A stretch of 64,000 nucleotides of DNA from Flaviflagellibacter rhizophilus (GCF_033898525.1 NZ_JAXAFJ010000002.1:310001-374000), one strand, 5' to 3'; numbered from the stretch's first letter, positions 26,529 through 35,850 are shown. The notes: generated by a model from the sequence alone, not told the origin. Program-made: numbers and translations.

Positions 26529-27938
26529 ATGAAACAGGTTCACATCATTGGCGGCGGGCTCGCCGGTTCCGAAGCGGCGTGGCAGGTGGCGAATGCCGGA
26601 GTGCCGGTTGTGCTGCACGAGATGCGCCCCGTGCGAGGCACCGACGCGCACAAGACGGACGGGCTGGCCGAGCTGGTCTGCTCCAACTCCTTCCGCTCGG
26701 ACGACAGCGAGGGAAACGCCGTTGGCCTGCTGCACTATGAGATGCGCCAGCTCGGCTCGCTGATCATGCGCGAGGCCGACGCCCATCAGGTGCCGGCCGG
26801 CGGCGCGCTCGCGGTGGACCGCGACGCCTTCTCGGCGGCAGTCACGGCGGCGCTCGAAGCGCATCCCCTCATCATGATCGAGCGCGAGGAGGTGTCTGGC
26901 CTCCCACCCGAGGACTGGGACAACGTCATCGTCGCCACGGGGCCCCTCACCTCGCCCGCTCTGGCCGAAGCTGTGCGGGAACTCACCGGACGCGATGCGC
27001 TAGCCTTCTTCGACGCCATCGCCCCCATCGTCCACTTCGACAGCATCGACATGGATGTCTGCTGGTTCCAGTCGCGCTACGACAAGGCCGGACCGGGCGG
27101 AACGGGCGCGGACTACATCAACTGCCCCATGGACCGCGAGCAGTACGAAGCCTTCGTGCGGGCGCTGGTCGCGGGCGAGAAGATCGACTTCAAGGACTGG
27201 GAAGCCTCGACCCCCTATTTCGACGGCTGCCTGCCCATCGAGGTCATGGCGGAGCGCGGACCTGAGACCCTGCGCCACGGCCCGATGAAGCCCATGGGCC
27301 TCACCAATCCGCGGGATCCGACCGTGAAGTCCTACGCCGTCGTGCAGTTGCGGCAGGACAATGCGCTCGGCACCCTGTTCAACATGGTGGGCTTCCAGAC
27401 CAAGCTGCGCCACGGCGTGCAGGCCGAAACCTTCCGCATGATCCCCGGCCTCGAAAAGGCCGAGTTCGCGCGCCTCGGCGGCCTGCACCGCAACACCTAT
27501 CTCGACTCGCCGCGCGTGCTGGACCGCACCCTTCGGCTGAAGGCGCAGCCGCGCCTGCGCTTCGCTGGCCAGATCACCGGCTGCGAGGGTTATGTCGAGA
27601 GCGCCAGCATCGGCCTCCTCGCCGGCCGCTTCGCCGCAGCGGAGCGCCTGGGGCAAGCACCCGCCGTGCCGCCGGAACTCACCGCATTGGGCGCCCTGCT
27701 CGGCCACATCACCGGCGGCCACATCGAGGTGGATGGCGACGAGAACACCAAGCGCAGCTTCCAGCCCATGAACGTGAACTTCGGCCTGTTCCCGCCCTAC
27801 GACGGTCCGCTGAAAGGCCCCGATGGAGAGCGCGTCCGTGGCCCGGCCAAGTCGGCGGCGAAGAAGCGCGCGATCAGCGGGCGGGCGAAGGCGGCCTTGG
27901 CGGAGTGGATGGGCGGGACAGCGCAGGCGGCGGAGTAA
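26529..27938 (+). CDS. trmFO: Methylenetetrahydrofolate--tRNA-(uracil-5-)-methyltransferase
   Basis: TrmFO is a folate- and FAD-dependent enzyme that makes m5U54 in the T-loop of tRNA. I use the ATG at 26529 (MKQVHIIGGGLAGSEAAWQV), which puts the FAD-binding dinucleotide motif right at the N-terminus, as in the family; a start 12 codons earlier is less likely. The protein has 469 residues, with HEMRPVRGTDAHKT, LAELVCSNSFRSDD (containing a conserved Cys), MGLTNPRDPTVKSYAVVQLR, and FAGQITGCEGYVESASIGL with GHITGG towards the end. Its last 65 bp overlap the 3' end of the opposite DUF4153 gene. Confidence 0.96.
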   Translation: MKQVHIIGGGLAGSEAAWQVANAGVPVVLHEMRPVRGTDAHKTDGLAELVCSNSFRSDDSEGNAVGLLHYEMRQLGSLIMREADAHQVPAGGALAVDRDAFSAAVTAALEAHPLIMIEREEVSGLPPEDWDNVIVATGPLTSPALAEAVRELTGRDALAFFDAIAPIVHFDSIDMDVCWFQSRYDKAGPGGTGADYINCPMDREQYEAFVRALVAGEKIDFKDWEASTPYFDGCLPIEVMAERGPETLRHGPMKPMGLTNPRDPTVKSYAVVQLRQDNALGTLFNMVGFQTKLRHGVQAETFRMIPGLEKAEFARLGGLHRNTYLDSPRVLDRTLRLKAQPRLRFAGQITGCEGYVESASIGLLAGRFAAAERLGQAPAVPPELTALGALLGHITGGHIEVDGDENTKRSFQPMNVNFGLFPPYDGPLKGPDGERVRGPAKSAAKKRAISGRAKAALAEWMGGTAQAAE

Positions 27939-29634
27939 CACCGTCTCCGAGCAGGAGAACGCCGGCCACCGACGTGATCTCCAGCGCCTCCCGGCCCTCG
28001 GCCGTGATGTGGTTCAGGATCAAGGCGGATGCGCCGTCGACGGACGTGACGCTGATTGGCACATCCACGAAAGATCCATCGCGCACACCGTCGGCCAGCC
28101 ACTTGAGATCGAAGACCAGCGGCGGCGTGGAGGCGAGCGTCACGCGGCTGTCCTGCAGGCTCAGCCAACCTTCGAACGGCTCCGGCTGAACGCTCTCCTT
28201 GCCGAGACTGAACGGCCCAAGAGCAAGCCCGAACGGGGTCCGGGTGCCACCTGCTGAAGCTTTTGGCGATGCATGCACCGTTGCGGCCGGCATCAGCCAG
28301 AGGGTCCGCAGCAGGGCGCGGGCTTCATCCGCGTTGGCGAACACCCGTCCGGTCGACTGGCGGACAGTATCCAGCGCGCCGAGCCCGAGAAGCACGCCTG
28401 CGGCACTCGCAATGTCCTGCCGTGCCGCCTCCGGCGCATCGTCCCTCACGCCGGTCACCGCGCCGCCGCTCCGCTGCGCCCACCGGTCCAGAAGCACATC
28501 GAGGCGGGCCGACTGACTTCGGATGGTGGTCTTCTTGAAGGTCAACGGACCCACCATGGTCGCAACGGCAAGCAGCAGCACGACGCCGGGAACAAGGCGA
28601 ATGTCGAAGCGCTCGCGGAGCACAACGAAGCACGCAAGCAGCATCACGGCCGCCGCCGTGATCAGGGCCAGCACATGCCGCTCCGGCGTCACCCCATAGG
28701 CCCCGATGCGCTGCCACGTCGCCAGCGCCAGCAAGGCCACGGGTACGGCGGTCATCGGGAACCACAGCCGCCGGATCCAGCGAACCGCCGGGGCGACATC
28801 TCCATCGGGCCGGTAGCTCGCCAGCAGGCCAAGATTGCCAATGAACAGAAAGGCCGAGACGATCCAGCCAACCTGGTTGCGCGGCACATCCATGGTGAGC
28901 GCGATCTTGGCTGCGTAAAGGTGCAGCACCACCGCATAGATCGCGGCCAGAACGGCGAGGATGATGCCCAGCGCCGCCACGGCTCTTCGAATGAGCCCGT
29001 CCGGCGCTTCCGGAGACTGCCTGTTCCCCAGCAGCGAAAGCCACAGGAGCGGCAGAACGAGGGCGAAGCCAAGCGCCCACACATATTGCATCACGGTGTC
29101 CGTCACCGTGATGCCGAACAGGTACCGGATGCTGTAGAGGATCGCCGCCAGCCCGATCATGATCACGAGCGTGCTCAGCCCGGCGAAGGCGAGGCCGGAC
29201 AGGGCCGAGAGGTTGAAGACCCAGCTCCGCCGTTCCTCGTCGCGCAGAAGCGACAGCGAACCCGTCGCCGCGAGCGCGATCGCGGCCACTCCGGCGGCCT
29301 CTGGACTGAACCAGTGCGACTCGTGGAACACGGCCGAGATCGCGCCCGTCGTCGCGGCAAGAAGTTGTAGAAGCGCACGCCCACGTCCAAGGCCGTGAGC
29401 TTCCGACATCACGCCTGCCGCCACCGACGCGGCAAAGGCGACAAGGCAGCCGATGCCGACCATCTCCGCCATGGTGTGATCGAGACGGTCATGGATTTCG
29501 GCGATCGCCATGGCGGTGACGATGACGGATGCGGCTACCGCTACGGGAAAGCGCGTCACCGCGCGCTGGAGATCGGCCTGCGCGAATGGCAGAGCCTTTA
29601 TCCGCGACAGAAACCCCGATCCGTCTTGCCGCAT
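27874..29634 (-). CDS. DUF4153 polytopic membrane protein
   Basis: This 586-residue protein has about ten to twelve hydrophobic helices in its first 370 residues, then a soluble C-terminal domain of roughly 200 residues. Family-like blocks are WFSPEAAGVAAIALAATGSL, YLFGITVTDTVMQYVWALG, LYAAKIALTMDVPRNQVGW, AFLFIGNLGLLASYRPDG and ERHVLALITAAAV. In DUF4153 proteins the function is unknown; some are near envelope or conjugation genes. The C-terminus ends in a Pro-rich run. It overlaps trmFO tail to tail by 65 bp, so the two C-termini share DNA. Codon bias is normal. Confidence 0.8.
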   Translation of the reverse strand: MRQDGSGFLSRIKALPFAQADLQRAVTRFPVAVAASVIVTAMAIAEIHDRLDHTMAEMVGIGCLVAFAASVAAGVMSEAHGLGRGRALLQLLAATTGAISAVFHESHWFSPEAAGVAAIALAATGSLSLLRDEERRSWVFNLSALSGLAFAGLSTLVIMIGLAAILYSIRYLFGITVTDTVMQYVWALGFALVLPLLWLSLLGNRQSPEAPDGLIRRAVAALGIILAVLAAIYAVVLHLYAAKIALTMDVPRNQVGWIVSAFLFIGNLGLLASYRPDGDVAPAVRWIRRLWFPMTAVPVALLALATWQRIGAYGVTPERHVLALITAAAVMLLACFVVLRERFDIRLVPGVVLLLAVATMVGPLTFKKTTIRSQSARLDVLLDRWAQRSGGAVTGVRDDAPEAARQDIASAAGVLLGLGALDTVRQSTGRVFANADEARALLRTLWLMPAATVHASPKASAGGTRTPFGLALGPFSLGKESVQPEPFEGWLSLQDSRVTLASTPPLVFDLKWLADGVRDGSFVDVPISVTSVDGASALILNHITAEGREALEITSVAGVLLLGDGVTPPPALSRPSTPPRPPSPAR

Positions 29635-29744
29635 CGCATCCTCCCCGTTCGGCCCCTTCAGGATGCGAGCACGCCCCTGAAAGGTCGAGAACCTAGCCGT
29701 ATCGTTCCAGTTTGCGGGAAAGCAACCGGATGTTAACCGTTGCG

Positions 29745-29759
29745 GAACACATAAGGAAC
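29745..29759 (-). promoter_or_regulatory. LexA-binding SOS box, perfect match, lexA promoter
   Basis: GAAC at 29745-29748 and GAAC at 29756-29759 are separated by 7 bases; on the opposite strand this is GTTC-N7-GTTC, the alphaproteobacterial SOS box. It lies in the spacer of a possible lexA promoter (TTGCGG 29740-29745, TACCTT at 29763-29768) about 50 bp before the start codon. Confidence 0.85.
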
Positions 29760-29771
29760 AGCTACCTTTTT

Positions 29772-29786
29772 GTTCCTGATTTGTTT
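29772..29786 (+). promoter_or_regulatory. Second, imperfect LexA box
   Basis: GTTC at 29772-29775, seven bases, then GTTT at 29783-29786: one mismatch from the GTTC-N7-GTTC consensus. It lies near the expected transcription start of lexA, 12 bp after the perfect box, and would support cooperative autorepression. Confidence 0.5.
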
Positions 29787-29808
29787 TGATTCATCCGCCG
29801 AGGTGCCC

Positions 29809-30513
29809 ATGCTCACGCGAAAGCAGCACGAGCTTCTGCGCTACATTCATGAGCGCCTGAAGGAATCGGGTGTCCCGCCCTCGTTTGACGAGATGAAGGA
29901 GGCACTTAACCTCCGTTCCAAGTCGGGCATCCATCGCCTCATCACTGCGCTTGAGGAACGTGGCTTCATCCGCCGTCTCCCGAACCGGGCTCGCGCGCTG
30001 GAAGTGCTGAAGCTGCCCGAGACGGTGGCCCCGCCCATGCGGCCGACCGGGAAGTTCCAGCCAAGCGTCATCGAAGGCAATCTCGGCAAGGCGCGCCCGC
30101 GTGCGGCCGATGATGACGAGGAGCGCGGCCATTCGGCGTTCGTGCCCGTCATGGGCCGGATCGCGGCCGGCGTGCCCATCGAAGCCATCCAGACCCGCAG
30201 CCACACCATCGCAGTTCCACCGGAAATGCTGACGGGCGGCGAGCACTTTGCGCTCGAGGTGCGCGGCGACTCGATGATCGAGGCCGGCATCCTTGAGGGC
30301 GACGTGGTCGTCATCCGCAAGGCCGACACGGCCGCAACCGGCGACATCGTGGTCGCGCTGGTGGATGACGAAGAAGCCACGCTGAAGAGGCTCCGCAAGC
30401 GCGGGGCGTCCATCGCTCTCGAAGCCGCCAACCCAGCCTACGAAACCCGCATTTTCGGACCCGACCGGGTGCGCGTGCAGGGCAAGCTGGTGGGGCTGAT
30501 CCGCCGCTACTGA
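29809..30513 (+). CDS. lexA: LexA repressor
   Basis: LexA represses the DNA-damage response and cleaves itself when RecA filaments form. From the ATG at 29809 the protein has 234 residues, the long alphaproteobacterial form. The winged helix is at MLTRKQHELLRYIHERLKES and MKEALNLRSKSGIHRLITAL. The cleavage site is Ala120-Gly121 in GRIAAGVP, the nucleophile Ser155 in RGDSMIEAG, and the general base Lys193 in ATLKRLRK. An in-frame GTG-type start at 29770 would begin inside the operator region and is rejected. A second target of this repressor is probably the box upstream of dnaE in this window. Confidence 0.97.
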   Translation: MLTRKQHELLRYIHERLKESGVPPSFDEMKEALNLRSKSGIHRLITALEERGFIRRLPNRARALEVLKLPETVAPPMRPTGKFQPSVIEGNLGKARPRAADDDEERGHSAFVPVMGRIAAGVPIEAIQTRSHTIAVPPEMLTGGEHFALEVRGDSMIEAGILEGDVVVIRKADTAATGDIVVALVDDEEATLKRLRKRGASIALEAANPAYETRIFGPDRVRVQGKLVGLIRRY

Positions 30514-30549
30514 GGCGTTCGGCCCAGCGGAGCACGGCTGAAAATGATG

Positions 30550-30580
30550 CGGGGAGGTCCTGTCCGGACCTCCCCGTTTT
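30550..30580 (+). terminator. Rho-independent terminator of lexA
   Basis: A perfect stem GGGGAGGTCC (30551-30560) and GGACCTCCCC (30566-30575), extended by one C-G pair, closes a 5-base loop and is followed by TTTT. It lies 37 bp after the lexA stop. Confidence 0.88.
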
Positions 30581-30605
30581 CGTGCTTGAAGCTGCGAACA
30601 GTCGA

Positions 30606-30633
30606 TGCGGCCGGGCGTGGATGCCGGGCCGCA
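30606..30633 (-). terminator. Possible transcription end hairpin for gltA
   Basis: TGCGGCC (30606-30612) and GGCCGCA (30627-30633), with an inner GGC/GCC pair and one G-G mismatch, form a hairpin 10 bp after the gltA stop. No T-tract follows on the minus strand, so it may only stabilise the 3' end. Confidence 0.35.
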
Positions 30634-30643
30634 CGGATTGCCG

Positions 30644-31936
30644 TCAGCCGCGATCCTTGGCCGGAACGAAGCTGCGCTCGACGGCTCCATTGTAGAGCTG
30701 GCGCGGACGTCCAATGCGCTGCGCCGGGTCTTCCAGCATTTCCTTCCACTGTGCGATCCAGCCGACGGTGCGTGCCACCGAAAACAGCACGGTGAACATC
30801 GAGGTCGGGAAGCCCATCGCGCGCAGCGTGATGCCGGAATAGAAATCGATGTTCGGGTACAGCTTGCGCTCGACGAAGTACTCGTCCTGCAAGGCAACCT
30901 TCTCAAGCTCCACCGCCACGTCGAGCAGCGGATCGTCCTTGATGCCGAGCTCGTCCAGAACCTCATGCGCGGTCTGCTGCATGATCTTGGCGCGCGGATC
31001 GTAGTTCTTGTAGACGCGGTGCCCGAAGCCCATCAGGCGGAATGGATCGTTCTTGTCCTTGGCCTTTTCCACGAACTCCGGAATGCGGTCCGGCGTACCG
31101 ATCTCTTCCAGCATCTTCAGCGCCGCCTCGTTCGCGCCGCCATGGGCGGGGCCCCACAGGCAGGCAACACCGGCCGCGATGCAGGCGAACGGGTTTGCGC
31201 CCGACGAGCCCGCGAGGCGAACGGTGGAAGTGGATGCGTTCTGCTCGTGGTCGGCGTGCAGGGTGAAGATGCGGTCCATGGCGCGTGCCATCACCGGGTT
31301 CACCTTGTACTCCTCGCAGGGCACGGCGAAGCACATCTGCAGGAAGTTGGACGCGTAATCGAGGTCGTTTCGCGGATACACGAACGGCTGGCCCACCGAG
31401 TACTTGTAGGCCATCGCCGCAAGCGTCGGCAGCTTTGCGATCATGCGGATGGACGCGATCTCGCGTGCGTTCGGGTCCGCCACATCGGTCGAGTCGGGGT
31501 AGAAGGCGGCCATGGCGCCAACGCTGGCCACCATCACGGCCATGGGGTGCGCGTCGCGGCGGAAGCCCGTGAAGAAGCGGGTCATCTGCTCGTGCACCAT
31601 GGTGTGGCGCGTCACGCGGCGCTCGAAGCTCTCGCGCTCCTTCGCGCTCGGCAGTTCGCCGTACAGCAGCAGGAAGCAGGTCTCGAGGAAGTCGCCGCCC
31701 TCGGCCAGCTGGTCGATGGGATAGCCCCGGTAGCGCAGAATGCCCTCGTCGCCATCGATGAAGGTGATGGTCGAGGCGCAGCTCGCGGTGGAGGTAAAGC
31801 CGGGATCGTAGGTGAACATCCCGGTCTGCGCATACAGCTTGGAGATGTCGATGACGTCAGGTCCGGTCGAACCTTCCAGTATGGGAAGTTCGATCGTCTT
31901 GCCGCCGACGGTCAGCGAAGCTGTCTTGTCGCTCAT
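30644..31936 (-). CDS. gltA: Citrate synthase, type II
   Basis: The enzyme condenses acetyl-CoA and oxaloacetate at the entry of the TCA cycle. The start at 31936 (MSDKTASLTVGGKTIELPIL) gives 430 residues, the size of hexameric, NADH-sensitive type II enzymes; an in-frame start 14 codons earlier lacks support. Active-site regions are LHADHEQNASTSTVRLAGSS, GPAHGGANEAALKML, with a catalytic His, and GFGHRVYKNYDPR, with the second His and the oxaloacetate-binding Arg. A GGAGAAAGG ribosome site precedes it. It converges on lexA and follows gltX after 114 bp. Confidence 0.97.
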   Translation of the reverse strand: MSDKTASLTVGGKTIELPILEGSTGPDVIDISKLYAQTGMFTYDPGFTSTASCASTITFIDGDEGILRYRGYPIDQLAEGGDFLETCFLLLYGELPSAKERESFERRVTRHTMVHEQMTRFFTGFRRDAHPMAVMVASVGAMAAFYPDSTDVADPNAREIASIRMIAKLPTLAAMAYKYSVGQPFVYPRNDLDYASNFLQMCFAVPCEEYKVNPVMARAMDRIFTLHADHEQNASTSTVRLAGSSGANPFACIAAGVACLWGPAHGGANEAALKMLEEIGTPDRIPEFVEKAKDKNDPFRLMGFGHRVYKNYDPRAKIMQQTAHEVLDELGIKDDPLLDVAVELEKVALQDEYFVERKLYPNIDFYSGITLRAMGFPTSMFTVLFSVARTVGWIAQWKEMLEDPAQRIGRPRQLYNGAVERSFVPAKDRG

Positions 31937-32050
31937 ACGCGCACCCTTTCTCCAGACAGATAGCATTCCCGTTGCCACGGAAAGGCCGTGATTTCAGCTA
32001 AGCGAATTTACCCCCGGCCACAAGAGAAGGGTGTGACAGCACGATTTCGT

Positions 32051-33475
32051 TCAGCCGGCTTGATCGGCCAGGCGGGCGAGGCTTTCGTCTCGGCCGAGCA
32101 CCGCCAGCACCTCGAAGATCGGTGGAGACACCATCTTGCCCGTGAGCGCCGCACGCAAGGGCTGCGCCGCCTGCCCCAGTTTGATCCCCTGCTCCTCGGC
32201 GAACGCCCGCACCTCGGCTTCGGCGGCCTCGGCCTCCCAGTTCGGCAGCGCGGCGAGACGGCCGGCCAGCTTCGCCACACGTTCGCGTGTGCCATCCGCC
32301 GCCAGCGCCTGCTCGGCCTTCGCGTCGAGCGCCAGCGGACGGTCGACCAGCAGGAAGCTGGCATTGTCCATGAGCTCGATCAGCGTCTTGGAACGCTCCT
32401 TCATGGCCGGGAGCATCACCCGGAACGCGTCCCAAAGACCGGCATCGAGCTTAGCCTTGGCTTCGGGCCCGCCCGGAAGATAGGGCAAGGCGTCGGCAAA
32501 GATCTGCACCAGTTCCTCGTCGGGCGTGGCGCGCATGTAGTGGCCGTTGAGGTTCTCCAGCCGGCCAAAATCGAATCGTGCTGCCGAGCGGCCCACATCC
32601 GAGAGGCTGAAAGCCTCCACCATCTCCTGCGTCGAGAATATCTCCTGGTCGCCATGGCTCCAGCCGAGGCGGACGAGGTAATTGCGCACCGCGACCGGCA
32701 GATAGCCCATCTCGCGATAGGCCTCGATGCCGAGCGCACCATGGCGCTTGGACAGCTTGGCCCCGTCCGGCCCGTGGATCAGGGGGATGTGCGCCATGCG
32801 CGGCACGTCCCAGCCGAGCGCCCGGTAAATCTGGATCTGGCGCGCGGCATTGGTGAGGTGATCGACCCCGCGCACCACATCGGTAATGCCCATGTCGTGA
32901 TCGTCCACCACGACCGCGAGCATATAGGTCGGCGTGCCGTCGGAGCGCAGCAGGACGAGATCGTCCAGATCGGCGTTCGGGAAGGTCACGGCGCCCTGCA
33001 CCGCGTCATCGACCAGCGTCTCACCTTCATTGTTCACCCGCAGGCGGATGACCGGCTTCACGCCTTCCGGAGCCGTTGCCGGGTCGCGGTCGCGCCAGCC
33101 GCCGTCGTAGCGGGGCGGCTTGCCGGCCGCCAGCGCGCTCGCCCGCATGGCGTCGAGTTCCTCGACGGTGTCGTAGGCCCGGTACGCCGCGCCCTGCGCC
33201 AGCAACTGGTCCACCACGGCCCGATGGCGGTCCGCGCGCGAGAACTGGAACACGGGCTCGTCGTCCCAGTCGAGGCCCAGCCATTTCAGCCCGTCCATGA
33301 TGGCGTCGATGGCCTCCTGCGTGGAACGCGCCCGGTCCGTGTCCTCGATGCGGAGCAGCATCTTGCCGCCCTTCGATTTCGCGAACAGCCAGTTGAACAG
33401 GGCCGTGCGCGCCCCGCCGATGTGAAGAAAGCCGGTGGGAGACGGCGCGAAACGGGCGATGACGGGATCGGACAT
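32051..33475 (-). CDS. gltX: Glutamate--tRNA ligase
   Basis: This class I synthetase charges tRNA-Glu (and possibly tRNA-Gln if the organism uses the GatCAB route). The ATG at 33475 gives MSDPVIARFAPSPTGFLHIG, with the HIGH-type motif HIGG at 18-21, and 474 residues; a longer frame upstream would add 58 Pro/Arg-rich residues and is rejected. RIEDTDRARSTQEAIDAIMD and DGAKLSKRHGALG (KMSKS-type loop) follow. The C-terminal anticodon-binding domain is complete. Alphaproteobacteria often have two gltX genes; which one this is cannot be settled here. It is divergent from comEC. Confidence 0.96.
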   Translation of the reverse strand: MSDPVIARFAPSPTGFLHIGGARTALFNWLFAKSKGGKMLLRIEDTDRARSTQEAIDAIMDGLKWLGLDWDDEPVFQFSRADRHRAVVDQLLAQGAAYRAYDTVEELDAMRASALAAGKPPRYDGGWRDRDPATAPEGVKPVIRLRVNNEGETLVDDAVQGAVTFPNADLDDLVLLRSDGTPTYMLAVVVDDHDMGITDVVRGVDHLTNAARQIQIYRALGWDVPRMAHIPLIHGPDGAKLSKRHGALGIEAYREMGYLPVAVRNYLVRLGWSHGDQEIFSTQEMVEAFSLSDVGRSAARFDFGRLENLNGHYMRATPDEELVQIFADALPYLPGGPEAKAKLDAGLWDAFRVMLPAMKERSKTLIELMDNASFLLVDRPLALDAKAEQALAADGTRERVAKLAGRLAALPNWEAEAAEAEVRAFAEEQGIKLGQAAQPLRAALTGKMVSPPIFEVLAVLGRDESLARLADQAG

Positions 33476-33565
33476 GGGCGAACTTTGGCAGGTGGGATGG
33501 GGGGCGAGCGCGCTGCGCTTCGGCGTGGCTCCGTGTAGCATGGCCCGCGACGAAAGGGGAACGGG

Positions 33566-35848
33566 GTGGGGAACGGGGTCGGCAGCATGGGGGCTGCGCC
33601 ATCCGCACGGCGGCATGGCCGTGGCACCGCCGCGTTCCGTTTGCGCCAACTGCTTCCCGTGTCTGGCGGTGCGCTGACCTCGGCCCTGGAAGAAGAGCGC
33701 GAGCGCGGCCGATTCTTCATCTGGCTGCCAGTACTGGCCATCTGCGGGGTGATCCTCTTCTTCGCGGCCCCCGACGATCCTTCGCTGACGGCGTCAGCGC
33801 TGGCGTTCCTCGCCGCCCTCGCAATGTGCGCCGCCGCGCGGAAGCGCCCGACCGGGTTCTGTGTTGCCGTGTCCGTGGCCGCCATCATCGGCGGCTTTCT
33901 CGCGGCCGGCCTGCAGGTCCACCGCGTCGCAGCGCCGGTGCTGGAGCGTGGCGTTCGCGGCGAGGCCGTCGGCGTGGTGGAACGGCGTGAGCCGCGTGCG
34001 CGTGGCGCGGTGCGCCTGCTGATCCGTGTTGAGTCCATCGCGGGCGTGCCGGAAGACCACAGGCCGCGCTTCGCGCGCGCAACGGTGCGGGGAGCGGATG
34101 GCGTTGCCGCCGGAAGCCGTGTCGCCATCGACGCCTATTGGCGACCACCGCCGCAGGCAGTGCGGCCCGGTGGCTATGACTTTGCGCGGGAGGCGTTTTT
34201 TACGGGCCTTGGCGCAGTGGGCAGCGAGGCGAAGCCCCCTCGCCTGCTGGATCCACCACCGCTGACCCCGATGGGCCGGTTCAGCGCGGCGACGGACCGG
34301 CTGCGCAATGCGATCTCCGCGCGCATCCAGCAGGTGGTCCCCGGAGACGCGGGCGCGATCTCCGCCGCTCTCGTGACCGGGCAGCGCGGCGACATCTCGG
34401 CGGCGGCCAATGATGCGCTGCGCACAGCGGGCCTCTACCACGTCATCTCCATCTCCGGCCTGCACATGGCCTTGTTCGGAGGCGGCGTGTTCGCCGCCCT
34501 GCGCCTCCTCCTCGTCATGGTGCCGGGGCTCGGGCTCCACGTCCCGGTCAAGAAATGGGCTGCGGCGGCGGCCCTGCTGGGTGCCGGTGGCTACCTCTAT
34601 CTGTCCGGGAACGAGGTCGCCGCGCAGCGCAGCTTCATCATGATCTCCGTCGTCTTCCTCGCGGTCATCGTGGATCGCCAGGGCCTCACCATGCGCAATC
34701 TCGCCATCGCCGCGCTGTTCGGCATCGCGCTCACGCCTCATGCGGTGCTCGGCCCGAGCTTCCAGATGTCGTTCGCGGCCGTGCTCGGACTCGTGTCCTG
34801 GTACGAGCGGACCCGGTGGCAGGTGCCCGATGACGAACCCCGCTCCAGCGGTCGCGGCGTGGCGCGCCGGGTGTGGATCTACGTCCTCGGCATCGTCGTG
34901 ACGACGATCATCGCCGCCCTGACCACCGGCCCGTTCGCGGGGTTTCACTTCCAGCGTATCGCCGTGCACTCCCTGCTGTCGAACCTCGTCGCGCTGCTTG
35001 TGGTGGGCACGCTCGTCATGCCGTTCGCGCTGCTCGGCTTCGTGCTGATGCCATTCGGCCTCGATCCGCCGGCCTGGATGGTCATGGGCTTCGGCGTCGA
35101 CATCATGCTGGCTGTGTCCTACTGGGTAGCCGATCTTCCCGGCGCCCTGGTGGCGCTACCCGCCTTCTCCGCCTCCGCCGTTCTCTTCCTGGCCCTCGGA
35201 TTGTGCTGGATCGCCATCTGGACGACATGGCTTCGGCTTCTCGGCGTGCTGCCCGTCGCACTGGGGGTCGCTCTCGCCGCGATCCCTGACCGGCCGGACA
35301 TCTACATCGACCCGGAAGGCCGCGCTGCCGCGGTGCGGGGACCCGATGGCGTGCTCCATGTCAGCGGCCTTCGATACGCGAGCTTTGCGGCCGAGAACTG
35401 GCTCGCGGCCGATGGCGATTTGCGGAAGCCGCGCGACAAGAGCGTTGCGCTGGGCGTGCGGTGCGACAGCTTCGGCTGCACCCTGCCGCTCCCGAGCGAA
35501 GGCCACCTCGCCCTCGCCTGGACCTATGCCGCTCTGCGCGAGGACTGCACGCGGGCGCGCATCGTGGTGACGCGCCTTGTCGCACCGCCAGGCTGCCGCA
35601 ACACCGCCTTCGTCGTGGATGGCACCGACCTCACGCGCAATGGCGCGACGACGCTCAAGCTGGAAGACGGCGAGGCCATCACCCTTCGAGCGCATGATCC
35701 CGGCCAGCGCGCGTGGAGCGCGACCAACCGGGCACCCGTCGGGCCGCCCTGGCGCCAGCCCGCCGTTTCGCCGCCTCCCTCCACTTCCCCCGAAGCGGAG
35801 CAGGCCCTGCCGGAGGGCGAGATGACGCCGGCCGAGGAGCTGGAGTGA
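33566..35848 (+). CDS. comEC: ComEC/Rec2-family DNA uptake channel protein
   Basis: ComEC forms the inner-membrane channel for single-stranded DNA in natural transformation. The 760-residue protein has an N-terminal DUF4131 region (two helices, then the OB-like part with RGEAVGVVERREPRARGAVR), and the Competence domain with the hallmark HVISISGLHMALFGG. Many helices follow, including SFIMISVVFLAVIVDRQGLT and NLVALLVVGTLVMPFALLGF. The C-terminal 190 residues are soluble, but I see no HxHxDH motif, so the usual metallo-beta-lactamase nuclease domain is degenerate. The start (GTG 33566 or ATG 33587) is uncertain. It converges on the small hydrolase gene with 2 bp between. Confidence 0.88.
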   Translation: MGNGVGSMGAAPSARRHGRGTAAFRLRQLLPVSGGALTSALEEERERGRFFIWLPVLAICGVILFFAAPDDPSLTASALAFLAALAMCAAARKRPTGFCVAVSVAAIIGGFLAAGLQVHRVAAPVLERGVRGEAVGVVERREPRARGAVRLLIRVESIAGVPEDHRPRFARATVRGADGVAAGSRVAIDAYWRPPPQAVRPGGYDFAREAFFTGLGAVGSEAKPPRLLDPPPLTPMGRFSAATDRLRNAISARIQQVVPGDAGAISAALVTGQRGDISAAANDALRTAGLYHVISISGLHMALFGGGVFAALRLLLVMVPGLGLHVPVKKWAAAAALLGAGGYLYLSGNEVAAQRSFIMISVVFLAVIVDRQGLTMRNLAIAALFGIALTPHAVLGPSFQMSFAAVLGLVSWYERTRWQVPDDEPRSSGRGVARRVWIYVLGIVVTTIIAALTTGPFAGFHFQRIAVHSLLSNLVALLVVGTLVMPFALLGFVLMPFGLDPPAWMVMGFGVDIMLAVSYWVADLPGALVALPAFSASAVLFLALGLCWIAIWTTWLRLLGVLPVALGVALAAIPDRPDIYIDPEGRAAAVRGPDGVLHVSGLRYASFAAENWLAADGDLRKPRDKSVALGVRCDSFGCTLPLPSEGHLALAWTYAALREDCTRARIVVTRLVAPPGCRNTAFVVDGTDLTRNGATTLKLEDGEAITLRAHDPGQRAWSATNRAPVGPPWRQPAVSPPPSTSPEAEQALPEGEMTPAEELE

Positions 35849-35850
35849 CG

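Noticed and set aside
33476..33649. N-terminal extension of gltX by 58 codons
   Set aside because: The extra residues are Pro/Arg-rich, precede the conserved PSPTG start, and overlap the comEC start region.
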